The translations under genes and the position numbers were made by a program. DNA of 64,000 bases from Lactarius indigo. Taxonomy: Eukaryota; Basidiomycota; Agaricomycetes; Russulales; Russulaceae. The notes beneath the pieces are model-generated. The model searched no databases. It was not told where the DNA came from and was given only the letters and a program-made list of their open reading frames with translations. Location of the stretch: the NCBI GenBank assembly GCA_025766275.1, contig JAFKAC010000005.1, forward strand, positions 434,001 through 498,000, read 5' to 3'. Shown one piece after another: positions 40,616-53,026 of the stretch (position 1 is its first letter; every line of letters starts with the position of its first letter).

Positions 40616-42680
40616 ATGATAATTCAGTACTCGAAGATGTACGACGAACCCGCCAACAAGGAAACAGGTGCGTCACCGCTATTCTATCTCTCACCTATCT
40701 CCAATTTTAATCACTACATACCGGTGACTACTCAGTCACCTCTCTAGGAGACAAGCTACAAGGGGATTCTAGCTTTGTCAAAGATCTGGGCCCTTTCTTT
40801 GATGAGTATTCGGAGATGGCGCTGGCAGAGGATAAGGAGATGATGGAAAACTGGAACGCGGTAGCTCGGGACAACATGACAATTGTGAGCCCCAATATCG
40901 TTGTCTGTCTCCATCACTTGCTAACTGACTGCTACAGTCTGGACTCTTCTCTGCAGTTGTCGCGACGTTCCTTGTTGTGTCGTTTCAGGACCTGCGACCG
41001 GATCCACAGGACAAGTCTGCAGCCTATCTCGAAAATATTTATCAATTGCTCGCCGACTCTAACAGAACTCATGATGTCCCCACCTTCCCCTCTCAGTCCT
41101 TCTCTCCGCCGAAATCCGCCGTCTGGGTCAATTCGCTTTGGTCCTTGAGTTTGGTTATAACTCTCTCCTCTGCCCTGCTGGCGATATTGGTCCAACAGTG
41201 GGTGCGTCGATACATCAAAGTCACTCAACCACGGTCTGCAAGTGGTCCACATAAACGAGCACGTGACCGCGCATTCTTTGACAAAGGCGTCGAGGACCTG
41301 CGCCTTCGATGGGTCGTTGATGCGTTGCCAATCTTCCTACACACATCCCTTGTTCTCTTTTTGGCCGGATTCATTATATTCTCCTTTGGTTACAATCATA
41401 CAGTCCTCAAAGTCGTGGTGTCGTGGGTCGGGCTCTGCGCCGTCATGTATGCATGCTTCACGTTATTACCCCTCATCCGACACGACAGCCCATATTATAC
41501 TCCCCTCTCCCCTCCATTCTGGCTCATTTACACTGGAACCCTATATGTCACCTTCCGAATTCTCCGGTGGTGCACGGCGTTCAACCTTTTCAGCGAAGAG
41601 ACGTGGAATCGTTTCGGTCACTCGGAAGACCACTATGGAAGACGGTTTTTGCATCGTATAGAGGAGGCCGCCGAGGAATCCATCCAGAAATCGCCATCGG
41701 AGATTGACGGTCGCATACTTCTATGGGCGCTCCAGTCCTCTGGGGATATCCCAGATTTCCGCGACTCAAACGTGCTCGACGAATTCCGGGGAGCCTTCGA
41801 GACGTCGAACGGCGAGGAGATGACAGATGTTCTAATTGGACTAATGGACTGTACGTTGTCGTCCGATTTGGTCACACGGTCAACCAAAGAAGGCCGGATC
41901 AAGAACTATATCGCGGCAATGGTCGAATTGTCTCTCCCTATCAGCCAGCGAACACTCGAGCGTGTTCTGTACAAGGACTGGGGTGCACTCCTAGATTCTG
42001 TTGATTTCGGGCTCTTGCTGAGGAATACACGGTACAGTGACCTATTTGTGGAGTACTATTCGCAATGCATGGTTGCCGTCATTATTGCTCGGGTAAATGA
42101 ACGCGATGACCGCTGGTTTGAACTAGTCACTGGCCAACTAGGCATATCAAAGTCCACCCTCGACAGCTACCTCGACCACGGCGACAGCGTGTTGCTTGCT
42201 AATTGTATTTTTATTTGTCGGCGCACATTGGATGCCTATTCTGAGCACAGGTGGCCTCGCGATGTCTACTCACGATCAAAGACTATGGAACTTGCTTCTA
42301 GATTCGACGTTCAAGGTGTGCTTCCTGAACTGCGGCACAAGTTCTGCGACATGTGGAATGAACTTGTTCGAAACACAAGGGACCGACGCTCTCGAAATCT
42401 TTCAATTTACATCCTCAAACACATTCGTAGCGTTTATTTTGAATTGCATCGAGACACCATTGCCGTCGCTACAGCATTTACCGACAAGACGCTTGACGAC
42501 GATATCATCCTGGTGTTCCCATCTTCATATCCTTCGTGCGAGATTAGCCGCCACCACCCGGATCCATGTCCCGTCAAGGTAGAGGTTGTCTGTGTAAAAA
42601 GATCCGAGGTCAGTCCTTCCTTGATTATTGCCTCGTACAGCGACTATGCTGAACCCCTCGTAAAAGGAGCCATCAACTGA
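40616..42680 (+). CDS. DUF6535 membrane protein, copy 1
   Basis: Three exons (40616-40667, 40748-40884, 40938-42680) give about 643 residues. A shorter start at 40637 is possible. The N-terminal DUF6535 region includes LGPFFDEYSEMALAEDKEMMENW, then SGLFSAVVATFLVVSFQDLRPDP, and four likely membrane segments: around the second exon junction, SLSLVITLSSALLAILVQQW, FLHTSLVLFLAGFIIFSF and VVVSWVGLCAVMYACFTLL. The rest is a long soluble region. The family is expanded in Agaricomycetes; its function is unknown. The region from 41348 on is about 97% identical to copy 2, but the part before it is much less similar. A Ser/Pro-rich frame follows the stop. Confidence 0.82.
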
Positions 42681-43356
42681 CGATGGGTCTTCTGTGCTGC
42701 CCGCGCCTGCCCACGCTCGAGCCAAACCCAATAGTAGAAGCTTGCGCTTCCCACCCAGTTTCCCTTCTCCGAACCCTTTTAGCGTAATATGGGATGACGC
42801 TTGCACCCGCGCCACCGCGTTCTGCCCAAGCGTTACCCCTCACACAGCCTACACTGCTTCGAGCTCTCCGTCGATTCCGTTGTCGGGAACCAGTTACCCT
42901 CGCAAGAGGGCGTCCTCAAACAACTCAGACCCACATCCTCGCTCTGTACTTCGGAAGGACGGTTTAAGTGGGTCTCTCGTTGATGACATTCGTGGCACCA
43001 CTCCTACCTCCGCCTCTTCGACGGCTGGTTCTATCTCCGATGCCCTTGGCGCTGTTTCCGCATTACCCCATCCATTCACTGCCATTCCCTCATCTAGTGG
43101 TAGCATCGCTTCACGAGGTAGTGCTCGTCTCCGTTTTTCCCCTCACGCGGTACATGACACACCGTCACTGTCCCTCCCAATCTCAGGCAACACACTCTCT
43201 CAATCGTCCTCAATCTCCTCTATGTCCCGATCCAACTACGTTCCTTTAGGGACGATATCACTCGTAGAAAACGATTCTACAGCTCTCCCCGCGACAACAG
43301 CAGTCAGCGCTGTTGGTCCCTGCTACAACTCCAGATCACTCTCATCCCCTTCGTGA
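42664..43356 (+). other. Ser/Pro-rich frame after DUF6535 copy 1
   Basis: Open in the +1 frame directly after the DUF6535 stop (KEPSTDDGSSVLPAPAHARAKP to TGA 43354-43356). The same arrangement exists after copy 2, with similar motifs (DDA, PSVTPH, HDTPSLSLPI). It is probably a former or alternatively joined C-terminal tail. No clean intron joins it. Confidence 0.4.
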
Positions 43357-45384
43357 TCCTAGACCATTTCCTGAAGACGCGAAGGGACCAGGGAGATCCC
43401 GCGCACCTCCGCACCCATTTTCCTACCGTGGCGTTGTAGCCTGATGGTCGTATTATGGTATTGATACTTATTATACATTTACTGCTACTTATGGAACTCT
43501 TATGGAGGCTCAGGGCTCAAACTCGGGCATAAACCATGACGGCGAGGAGGGACCAGGTTCGCGTTTCGTCAGGTCCCCAGCCTGACCATCTATTTCTGCC
43601 TTGTACTCTCCAAAGACAACAGGGACATGACCTGTACGTCTTCTATGTGATATTGCTGTGGGAATGCAATCAGCATTGCAAAGGGATGAGCAAACGAAGA
43701 TTGACGGGTACGATGGTGAGCATCAAGCGCTTTGCCTCTCTTCTGTTCGCCTCGTAGCACGATATTTATATTTGTCCTCGTGTTTCGACTGGATGCTATT
43801 GTTGATGCACGACGGTCCTCGCTTGCACCGAACTCTTCTTCTCACCCCCTTCTGGCTGCGCATACCTTGCCAATGACGAAGACGGCGTCACAGCGCAAGT
43901 CACAGCGGGGTTCTGCGTGTTGGGCATTGTAACTTACTGTTAAACTTTATGCCGGATCAACCGTGTTCGATTCCGCAGAGCATATTTAGAACTTTCGGAA
44001 CGTACAACCGTATAACCATAGGATAAGGTGGATAGAGATTAAAGCAGTGCGACACATAATACTGGCACCGGGCCGAACTCTCGACCACTGCTCGACTTTT
44101 TCGACCATGCGCTCGAAACGGTCCGAAACCGGTTCGTCGAACACCGTCAACATCTTTCAAAGTCTATTGCGCTCCCCTTCACCATGTTCAGCCAGCCCCA
44201 ATGTGATACGAACCTGAAGCAGTGGAGATATAAACCACTTCACGTGGTCGGCGCCGCCTCCAACCGCACCTCGCAGATGAGACAACGTGGCAATAATGCG
44301 CTACACTGGCAGTAGGCAGTGTTTGCCTAGCTCACGCCTGTTCCTCATGTCTGGGGCCAGGGCTCAAACTTGGCTCCGCCACATCCCTCCTTTTCCTCGT
44401 ACCACCACTACCTCTTTTGATTTTGTGCTTGTTATAGTATACTTGCTGCAGAAATGATACGTCCTCCAGGTCCGCGATCAAGAAAGACATGCTAGGATTG
44501 ACTCGGATGGCGTTCTGGATGAGTTTGAACGCATCTGCGGGAATTTTACGACCTTACACCTTACTCCGAGGCAACCCACACACATTTTAGATGGTGGCTT
44601 AAGGAACACCGATGGCGCTGTGGCCGGAGAGGGGTGGACAAAATGCTTGACAATATGGACACCTTGAGTTATATAAGTGTCGTGCGTGACATCCTGACTT
44701 TGTAATTATGCATCATGATGTGTCTCAGACCTGCTCAGGCTTTGCACGAGGCGTACTTTATCGGCTTAACTGTATAGATCACTACGGAAAGATGCACATC
44801 TCGTGCAGCTCGAAAAATGTTGATGCAACGATGTTAATCTTGCGGTCAAACCTGGATGATTGTCCTGTGTTCCGTAAGCGTTATTTCAATACGTACAGTA
44901 AATCCAGCACTGGTTTTCGGGACTCACCAGCCACCGGTCCTCACAATCACCGGCATCTGGTAATGCAGGCGCCAAAGGCGGCTGAAATAGCACCCCAACA
45001 AAGTTCATAGGTGCTTTTGGCCCTTCCAAGAACAACGTACAGCCCAGATCCACTTCACCTGACTCCGGGGCGTTAAACCGTGGAATGGAATGCCGTGTTC
45101 TCCGCACATACGGTATGGCTCACCCGGGCCGTGTCACAAGCATAAAGCCATATAAGGCGAGGTAGGCGCACACTGGCCAGAATCCAACGCCGAATTAGAT
45201 TTCATTTTAATTTGCGTCTGCCACTATCGGACTGGTCAATGCGTCATTTGCCTCATGGTTGCCTCGCGGTCAACTGGTCAATGCTCCACACACAACCTCT
45301 TAAGATGTTTGTCCTAGTCTATCCGGACCAATTCACAGATGTCAACTCCTTCCTATACTCACCAAGTCGTACACCGTAAAGATC
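43357..45384. other. Spacer between DUF6535 copies
   Basis: The first 300 bp resemble the 3' flanks at 38880-39180 and 48390-48560, so the repeated unit includes flanking DNA. No other gene is seen. Confidence 0.45.
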
Positions 45385-47410
45385 ATGACGCGCCTGGAAA
45401 GGGGATCACATCAAGTACGTTCACCCGTTCAGCAGTAAACTCACCGTCCTCATAAAACCCCACAGACGGTCGTCTATTCCAGTCGGAGTCAGAGAGAGAC
45501 AAAGTATTGCAGGGGGAGCCTGGCTTCGTTGGTGGATCAAGACCTCTCTTTGACATGTATCTAAAAATGGCGGTAGAAGAGGACAGGAAGATGGTAGATG
45601 GCTGGAAGGCGGATGCACTTACGACGCTTTTCTTTGTAAGATTTCGTGTCCATTCTATTGTACTGTGGATTGACCACCGAGGCCGTAGTCTGGACTGTTC
45701 TCTATCGTTGTTGCGGCGTTCCTTGTTGTGTCATTTCAGGACCTGCGACCGGATCCACAGGACAAGCCTACATTCTATCTCGAGAACATTTATCAGCTCC
45801 TTGCCAACCCTAATGGGACTCGTGTCCCCACTTCTTCTACTCAGTCTAACCCACCCACTTTCTCTCCACCGAGATCTGCTGTCTGGGTCAATTCGCTCTG
45901 GTCCTTGAGTTTGGTCATAGCTCTTTCATGTGCCCTGCTCGCAATATTGGTGCAGCAGTGGGCCCGCCGATACATCAAGACCACACAACGACATTCTGCA
46001 AGTAGTACGCATAAACGAGCACGTGTTCGTGCAATTTTTCATAAAGGCGTCGAGGAGCTACACCTTCAATGGACCATTGACGCATTGTCCATCCTCTTAC
46101 ACGCGTCCCTTGTTCTCTTTTTGGCCGGATTCATTATATTCTCCTTTGGTTACAACCATACAGTCCTCAAAGTCGTGGTGTCGTGGGTCGGGCTCTGCGC
46201 CGTCATGTATGCATGCTTCACGTTATTACCCCTCATCCGACACGACAGCCCATATTATACTCCCCTCTCCCCTCCATTCTGGCTCATTTACACTGGAACC
46301 CTATATGTCACCTTCCGAATTCTCCGGTGGTGCACGGCGTTCAACCTTTTCAACGAGGAGACGTGGAATCGTTTCGGTCACTCGAAAGATCACTATGGAA
46401 GACGGTTTTTGCATCGTATAGAGGAGGCCGCCGAGGAATCCGCCCAGAAATCGCCATCGGAGATTGACGGTCGCATACTTTTATGGGCGCTCCGGTCCTC
46501 TGGGAGTATCCCAGATTTCCGCGACTCAAACGTGCTCGACGAATTCCGGGGAGCCTTCGAGACGTCGAACGGCGAGGAGATGACAGATGTTCTAATTGGA
46601 CTAATGGACCGTACATTATCGTCCGATCTGATCACACAGTCAACCAAAGAAGGTCGGATCAAGAACTATATCGCGGCAATGGCCGAATTGTCTCTCCCTA
46701 TCAGCCAGCGAACACTCGAGCGTGTTCTGTACAAGGACTGGGGTGCACTCCTAGATTCTGTTGAATTCGGGCTCTTTCTGAGGAATACACGGTACAGTGA
46801 CCCATTTGCGGAGTACTATTCGCAATGCGTGGTTGCCGTCATTATTGCTCGGGTGAAAGAACGCGATGACCGCTGGTTTGAACTAGTCACTGGCCAACTA
46901 GGCATATCAAAGTCCACCCTCGACAGCTACCTCGACCACGGCGACAGCGTGTTGCTTGCTAATTGTATTTTTATTTGTCGGCGCACATTGGATGCCTATT
47001 CTGAGCACAGGTGGCCTCGCGATGTCTACTCACGATCAAAGACTATGGAACTTGCTTCTAGATTCGACGTTCAAGGTGTGCTTCCTGAACTGCGGCACAA
47101 GTTCTGCGACATGTGGAATGAACTTGTTCGAAACACAAGGGACCGACGCTCTCGAAATCTTTCAATTTACATCCTCAAGCACATTCGTAGCGTTTATTTT
47201 GAATTGCATCGAGACATCATTGCCGTCGCTACAGCATTTACCGACAAGACGCTTGACGACGATATCATCCTGGTGTTCCCATCTTCATATCCTTCGTGCG
47301 ATATTAGCCGCCACCACCCGGATCCATGTTCCGCCAAGGTAGAGGTTGTCTGTGTAAACATATCCGAAGTCAGTCCTTCCTTGATTACTGCATCGTGCCG
47401 TGCCAGCTAA
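45385..47410 (+). CDS. DUF6535 membrane protein, copy 2
   Basis: Exons 45385-45414, 45483-45635 and 45689-47410 give about 634 residues. The architecture is as in copy 1: a DUF6535 N-terminus (PLFDMYLKMAVEEDRKMVDGW), SGLFSIVVAAFLVVSFQDLR, four membrane segments and a long soluble part. From 46108 to about 47385 it is almost identical to copy 1, including about 330 bp with no difference, while exons 1-2 and the start of exon 3 are clearly diverged. The first exon is predicted only from its GTACGT donor and ATG. Function unknown. Confidence 0.8.
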
Positions 47411-48383
47411 GCCCCACCAGCAGGCCTCCACAAAGGGACCATCGCCCAATGGTGCGCCTCCGATTCCACAAGACTTGAGCACGGTCTCCGTGCCTGTCCA
47501 CACTCCGCTGGTCGTACCCGCCAACAATGGAATCCAGTGCCTCCCGCCGGGTTCCTCTTCTCCGAATACTTTTAGTATGATACAGGATGATGCCCGCACC
47601 CACGCCACCTCGTTTGGCCCAAGTGTCACCCCTCACCCCACTAACACTGCTCTTAACCCTCTACCGAATCCGCTGTCGAGAATTCGTTACCATCGCACGA
47701 AGGTGGTATCCGACGCGACTCTTAATGCGACGACACAGGCTGTCCATACCTCCTCGACCCCTCCTCGCCCTCGCGTCGTCTCGCGCCCCACAGCCGTTTC
47801 GGAACCTGGCCCACCTCTGGCCACGCATGACGCATCGTCGGTCCTCACGTCTAACACTGGTCACACTAGTACCATCTTCGCGGGCATGCAGTCAGTTGGT
47901 GATATGACCGCCGTACTGCCACAACCTATCTCGACCATCTCGCCCCCCCGCGCTGTAGTTCGTATCTCCCAAGTCAAGGACGATCCTCGTTTACCTGAGC
48001 CACTCGCTGATATGGCTGCTGGCGCTCTTGTTTCTGCCTCCTCTAGAGACGGTGCTGATCTCCGCATTGTCCCTACTCACGCGACGCTACTTGACACACC
48101 ATCGCCGTCCCTTTCAATCCAGGTTTCGAGAAACGCGGTTCCTGCAAACTCTCTAACCTCCTCTGTGTCCTGGTCCGACCACATTCCTTCAGGGACAAGG
48201 TCGCTCCCAACAAACAACTCTACCACGACCCTCCCGCAGCGACAGCAGTCACTGGCAGCGCCCTTAGTCCTTGCTACGACTCCAGATTTCTCCCAACCTC
48301 TTCGTGGTACTATATCATTTCCTGAAGACACGGGTGGATCAGAGAGATCCCGCACACATCCCGCCCATTTACCTACCGTGTAG
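47400..48383 (+). other. Ser/Pro/Thr-rich frame overlapping the end of DUF6535 copy 2
   Basis: A 327-codon frame, +1 to the gene and overlapping its stop. No ATG opens it. It contains SPNTFSMIQDDARTHATSF and LLDTPSPSLSIQ, both echoed after copy 1. It is likely a C-terminal tail lost through a frame change, or joined by an unrecognised intron. Confidence 0.4.
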
Positions 48384-49320
48384 TAGTGACCTGATATTTG
48401 TGAGTCCTCTCGGGCCCCTCTTTTGGCTGCTAGTTGTGGAGGCTCATCCCGAACGCAGATCATGAAACTAGCGCTTCGTCAGGTTCCCATTCTGACCATG
48501 TATTGGTATTTTATACCAGAAAATAGCAGGGACACGTAGTACGTACTCGATGTAGTTTGGAATTATGGAATGGTTATCTGTGTTGCTCTACTCGAGAGCT
48601 GTGCCATCTCGGTGGCGGAGTTACCCATTCAAATATTCAAACCTCGCCTAAGTCCAAAAATGATCACCAGGGGACAATCGTTATGGAACCAGCTGTAATG
48701 AATTATGGACCTCGGACACGTGACCCAAGCCATGGCCCCAGGCCCCAACGAAAACTAAACTCTCAAGTCTTAGCCACAGTGCGTACAGCGTCGCCTTCTG
48801 CATTTTGGTACCCTGCGACTATCCTCCCCAGCATGATGAGAGGGAACATTTTTCTGGAGGTTCTGTTCCTCATTTCGGTTGCGATGTGGCGAAGTTGTGG
48901 AGATCATCGTCCTTACTTTATCATCTCTCATTGGACTGTGTCTGGAGACTCATGACAACCCGCGTTGGCTTGGCTGCGCACTGGCAGGGTCTCGTGGCTA
49001 TTCTAGTGGTGAGATATGTGAAGAGCCCTGGCTCCACATTTTTTCCGGCCCGCATGAATCTCCTATTATCGGAAATACTTTCAAAATTTGGGACAAGTCT
49101 TGGTTACTTGGGAGAGATTGCAAGAAAATACATTGCGTTCTCCTGTTCGTCGACATGGCCTTGGCAGTTACGACATCGTGTCTTGTTGAGCTGTATTCTT
49201 GGATGTTGCACATCCCTGAAATGTTGTTGTTGTCGTTCTTCACGTGGTGTTTTCCCGACTCAGTCATCAGGCATTGTGTTACGTTCGCGAAATTGAAGTA
49301 CGATGGAAGGTGGTATTTCA
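48384..49320. other. Spacer after DUF6535 copy 2
   Basis: Starts with the shared 3' flank. Later frames (about 48805-49385) have hydrophobic stretches reminiscent of a DUF6535 remnant, but the match is too weak to call. Confidence 0.4.
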
Positions 49321-49407
49321 GTTCCTTAAATGTACTCGGCTCGCGGTATGACCGGTCTGTATCTATGATATGTACTCTGGAATAAAAATGGATTCAAAAA
49401 AAAAAAA
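49321..49407 (+). mobile_element. 5'-truncated SINE copy with poly(A)
   Basis: The 87-bp insert contains ACCGGTCTGTATCTATG and GGAATAAAAATGGATTC and ends in 12 A. It is flanked by the duplication GGTGGTATTTCA (49309-49320 and 49408-49419). Same family as 37200-38248. Confidence 0.88.
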
Positions 49408-49649
49408 GGTGGTATTTCAAGCAGGATAATATCATATTCAAGATCGTGCTCTGAGTGACATGGTATTGAAGGTCGTTAGTCGAAGACTACCGAACCACTG
49501 GAACGTAGTTGAAGGTTTTTGAACGACAGTGTTTGATTGCGACGCTCATCCACAACTCCGACTGCAACCAGCTTTCTAGTCAAGAAATGGCCTGACTTGT
49601 GGGGACATTATAATGTGTTTCCCCTTATACTGTCGAAGATATTTCGTTG

Positions 49650-50275
49650 ATTTCTTCCAACAGCGCCGCTGGCGCGGACACGACGCACTTGGCGATGGAT
49701 TGGTGGGCACTCATAATGGTCGCGGATCCGAAAGTACAGAGGTGCGCCTAAGCTGAGCTAGACACTGTTGGTGAGCGGTCGCATACGCCGACATTTTTGG
49801 GACGCTTCAGGCCTTCTGTATGTACAAGCAGTGGCCAAAGAGGTCTTTCGATGATGCCTTGCCATCGCTCTCGCTCTCCCACACACCTCGACTGGTACTA
49901 TTTTCGTCCCCAAGGGAACGCTGTGCCTTACGATTCTCTGGAATTGCCACAACAATCCGTCTACCTATGGCGACGACGCCGCAGTGTTCCGGCCCGGGTG
50001 GTTGCTGGACGTGCGTGGCGAGATCATCTCGGGTCCTGCGGAGACGCGCGAGGAAGGGAACAGCACATTTGATTTTGGGCGCCACGCTTTCGTGGGGAAA
50101 CACATCGCTAAAGAGTCACTAGTCACTGTTCATAGCCACAGCGCTATGGTCGGAGACCCTCGAACGGGTCCGTGGTCAAGATGGGGAGAAAGTGCTTCTT
50201 GATACGGACGCCTTCGTAGATGATAACCGATTGGTTTTGCAAGCTCTTTATCCCACCGCCAGGCTCGAGTACTGA
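49650..50275 (+). pseudogene. Cytochrome P450 relic (C-terminal half)
   Basis: Frames in order match a P450: I-helix AAGADTTHLAMDWWALIMV; the ExxR helix KEVFR, followed by a TGA where Trp is usual; IFVPKGTL; NNPSTYGDDAAVFRPGWLLD; the heme loop FDFGRHAFVG, where the expected Cys of FGRRICVG is gone; and a C-terminal end ATALWSETLERV...DTDAFVDD to the stop at 50273-50275. At least two frame changes and an in-frame stop are present. The N-terminal half is missing. It cannot bind heme normally, so it is dead. Confidence 0.85.
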
Positions 50276-51751
50276 CTTTTGTGCGATGCAGTAATCTAGT
50301 TCCGTAAGAGTGCAAAATCACACCTCGGTTTCCTGAAATACTTTCGATACTAGCTGTAGAGGAGTTGCCTGGGACGCAAAACGTAGCGCTGCATGAATTC
50401 GGGGGATGAGAGACTTTGAGGCGTTTTTACCAACTACGGAGCTTACTATGACCGTTCTGTACGCTTTGGGGGAACTCTCTTTTCTTTTTGTTATCGACGA
50501 GAATGCCTCTTCAGCAAGAAGCGGACCTCAGCCTGAGTTGCAGACGACAAGACAATACACCATTTCATACGGCACCGGCTCAGCTCTTGTCTTTTGTGAT
50601 CTATGCAAACTTAACATCAACGCGAGCCCATACGATCGCAAGCATCGAGCCCTTGTAGTGGCTAAGAGGGCGTTCTACTCCTCTTTATCAACGCCAAGAC
50701 GTTTTCGGGCGTCGAGGAGTCAAATTACGGGACTTCGTAACAATGGGGAAGACATCCGAACAAATAAATATTCTGTCGGTGTCAAAGGTTATTCCGCGGA
50801 TTACCGTTAGGCGTTCGTACGTTTAACAACTATATGCATAGCCTGCACTGTAAGACTTTACGAGTTCCGAGTCTGACGGCAAGTTTGTCCTCCTCGGGAG
50901 TCCAAGCGTAGAGTATTCATCTTATTAGACCCGCATGCCAGCGTTTTAAGATCCATCTAGCCGTCCTTCTCGAAGATTCTTGTACAAGTTGAAACCTTGG
51001 TCCGACCTCACAGTCTGAAATGCGGGCAGTGGCCACACTTGGCTGTCAAGGAAGGACCTGTGTGAAATCTGGTAATCTCTTGGTCAATTTTCAAGTCAAG
51101 TTTTCCAGTGAAAAAAAAGGGTCGAGGGCAGTCGCTGTGCATGACCATCTGTGGCCGCCAATGACTACGGGTGAGATGATAGAGGCCATCGGTAGATGGG
51201 TGATTCAATGTCCGTCGGAGTGCCTGCGATCCTCGGACGAAGACTCACTTTGAGTTGACCCGGGCCGCGGAGATTGCTTGAACAAAGCCGCACACTTGGC
51301 ACAACTTCGTGCTAACGTCACTGCCAAGTCCCGTAGCCGCGACTCGGCCGAGTCCACGAGCTCGCTCCATGGCGAGATGATGAAGTCTAAGTCTGTGGCG
51401 CCACACTGAATACCGTGCAAAACTAAATGCCACAATTTACCGGTGAGTATGTACGTGCAAGGGTTTATCCAAGAGTTTGTCTGATACGTGAACTGAACAA
51501 TGAACAATCACCTTCGTACCAACTTTGGATACTCGCGCATTTCCATGCCAACACCAACTTGCTCAGAGTTTTCCCAACCTCGTCCTGTCGGGTCTCCCTA
51601 GCCCCATCTAGAGACCCAAATATTACTACTGGCGGTTACTAGGGCACTAGATCTACGCGCTTATTGTATTTCTTTCGAGCTCACGTCGCCAGTGTCAGCC
51701 CACGGGGATATAAAACCTGCACAGGACGGCTGGTCAAGGCGGTATCCAGAG
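50276..51751. other. Spacer before GH131 gene
   Basis: One open frame of 134 codons (50406-50810, plus) has no recognisable family. The 3' part should hold the GH131 promoter. Nothing else is supported. Confidence 0.45.
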
Positions 51752-52944
51752 ATGTTACTACTTTCTTTTATCGCTTTTGCACTTGGTCTCGAGTCCACCG
51801 TCTGGGCAAGCCCAGTTCGGCGGGCGAGTTCAATTCTTTATGACGGGCGGGCACCGTCTACTATCACAGCGGCAGACCTCGACCAGTCAAAGGGCCCATA
51901 CCTGGCGTATGTCATCCCTTGCATCTTTCCCTGTAATGCCTCAACTCAAGAGATTGTAGTGCAGTGAAAGGGAGTCAAAATGCTAGTCACGTAAGTGCTT
52001 TCTCGAGTTCGAGACGTATACGTGTTGATTCTTCCCCCCAAATAGTACTTCCAATTCCTCGGCAACAGTCCTCCCCCTACCCCGCTTTGGAGCCCGGTAC
52101 AGGAACAGGCAATCCGTGCTACCATCGATAACTCGTCAATATTCACGCCCGGTTCCAATCCGCCGCAGCTTGGCTTCCGCCGCGGCGAGCTCATCGCACA
52201 GCCGGACCAGAATGGGAATCGCACCACGTTCAACACGCAGATCGAGAGCGGCCTCACGGTTTTCCACTTCTCGGTGCAAGCGGACTCCCAGCAGCCATTG
52301 AACTTCAAACACGAGTATCAGCCCTTGTTCATCGAGCCAAGCGACGGGACGCACATTTTTGATCTTCACTCCGGTATGATGCGCGCGCTCGCCCCTTCCC
52401 CCCTCCGATTTGAACTGACAGGTGTCAATCACTCGTGCCAGGTACCCCATTCAATTCAACAGTATCGGATGCCGATGCGCGTGTGCTCAGCATCCGCTCG
52501 CACGCCAGCAAGGTGCTGTTCCAGACGCCGTTCGTTGAAAACACGTGGCACAACTTTGCCGTCGCCGTCGACTGGGACAAGCTTACTCTCCAGGTGTTCT
52601 ACTCGCAGAACGCGTGCACTTTGAAGGCCGTCACTCAGGTCGAGGACAACTCGAGCGCCACCAAAGGTCCGAACGGACAGGGAGACTTCCACTTCGGTCT
52701 GCTCAAGGTCCGTCCTGAGGCGTCATTGCCGATTACACTTTCAGAGCCCATCTTCTGATACGCATACGCTGAATAGCTTCCGCTCATCAACCCTGCTGAT
52801 TCTCCTGCAGACCAAGCAGACGTCGCGCATAAGGGTATCCAGGAGGGCACTACAGAGTCAATCCTCTACTCGGGTGTCTTCGTCGAAAACGCGCTGAATG
52901 GTGTCAGTATTGGCAATAGCCAAACTGCCCCCCTTGGAAAATAG
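51752..52944 (+). CDS. Secreted GH131 beta-glucanase
   Basis: Five exons (51752-51906, 51960-51990, 52046-52373, 52442-52707, 52777-52944) give 315 residues. A signal peptide (MLLLSFIAFALGLESTVWA) precedes a single GH131-like domain: LYDGRAPSTITAADLD, KGSQNASHYFQFLGNSPPPT, TPLWSPVQEQ, NNPPQLGFRR-like SNPPQLGFRRGELIAQ, DADARVLSIRSHASKV and ENTWHNFAVAVDWD. GH131 enzymes cleave beta-1,3/1,6 and beta-1,4 glucans and act on plant or fungal wall polymers outside the cell. The ATG gives a perfect signal peptide. No carbohydrate-binding module is present. It converges with RPAP1, 82 bp away. Confidence 0.85.
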
Positions 52945-53026
52945 ACCACATTCCTTTAGATTGATTTCGCATTACATAGTCCCTCGTAATGATATGCGGG
53001 TAATACCCATTACATCTATACTTTGC

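Noticed and set aside
48879..49385. Possible DUF6535 or LINE remnant
   Set aside because: Hydrophobic stretches only. The end is explained by the SINE copy, and no motif is firm enough.
50406..50810. 134-codon ORF with TISYGTGSA, considered an aspartic protease piece
   Set aside because: A single short similarity without the catalytic DTG context.
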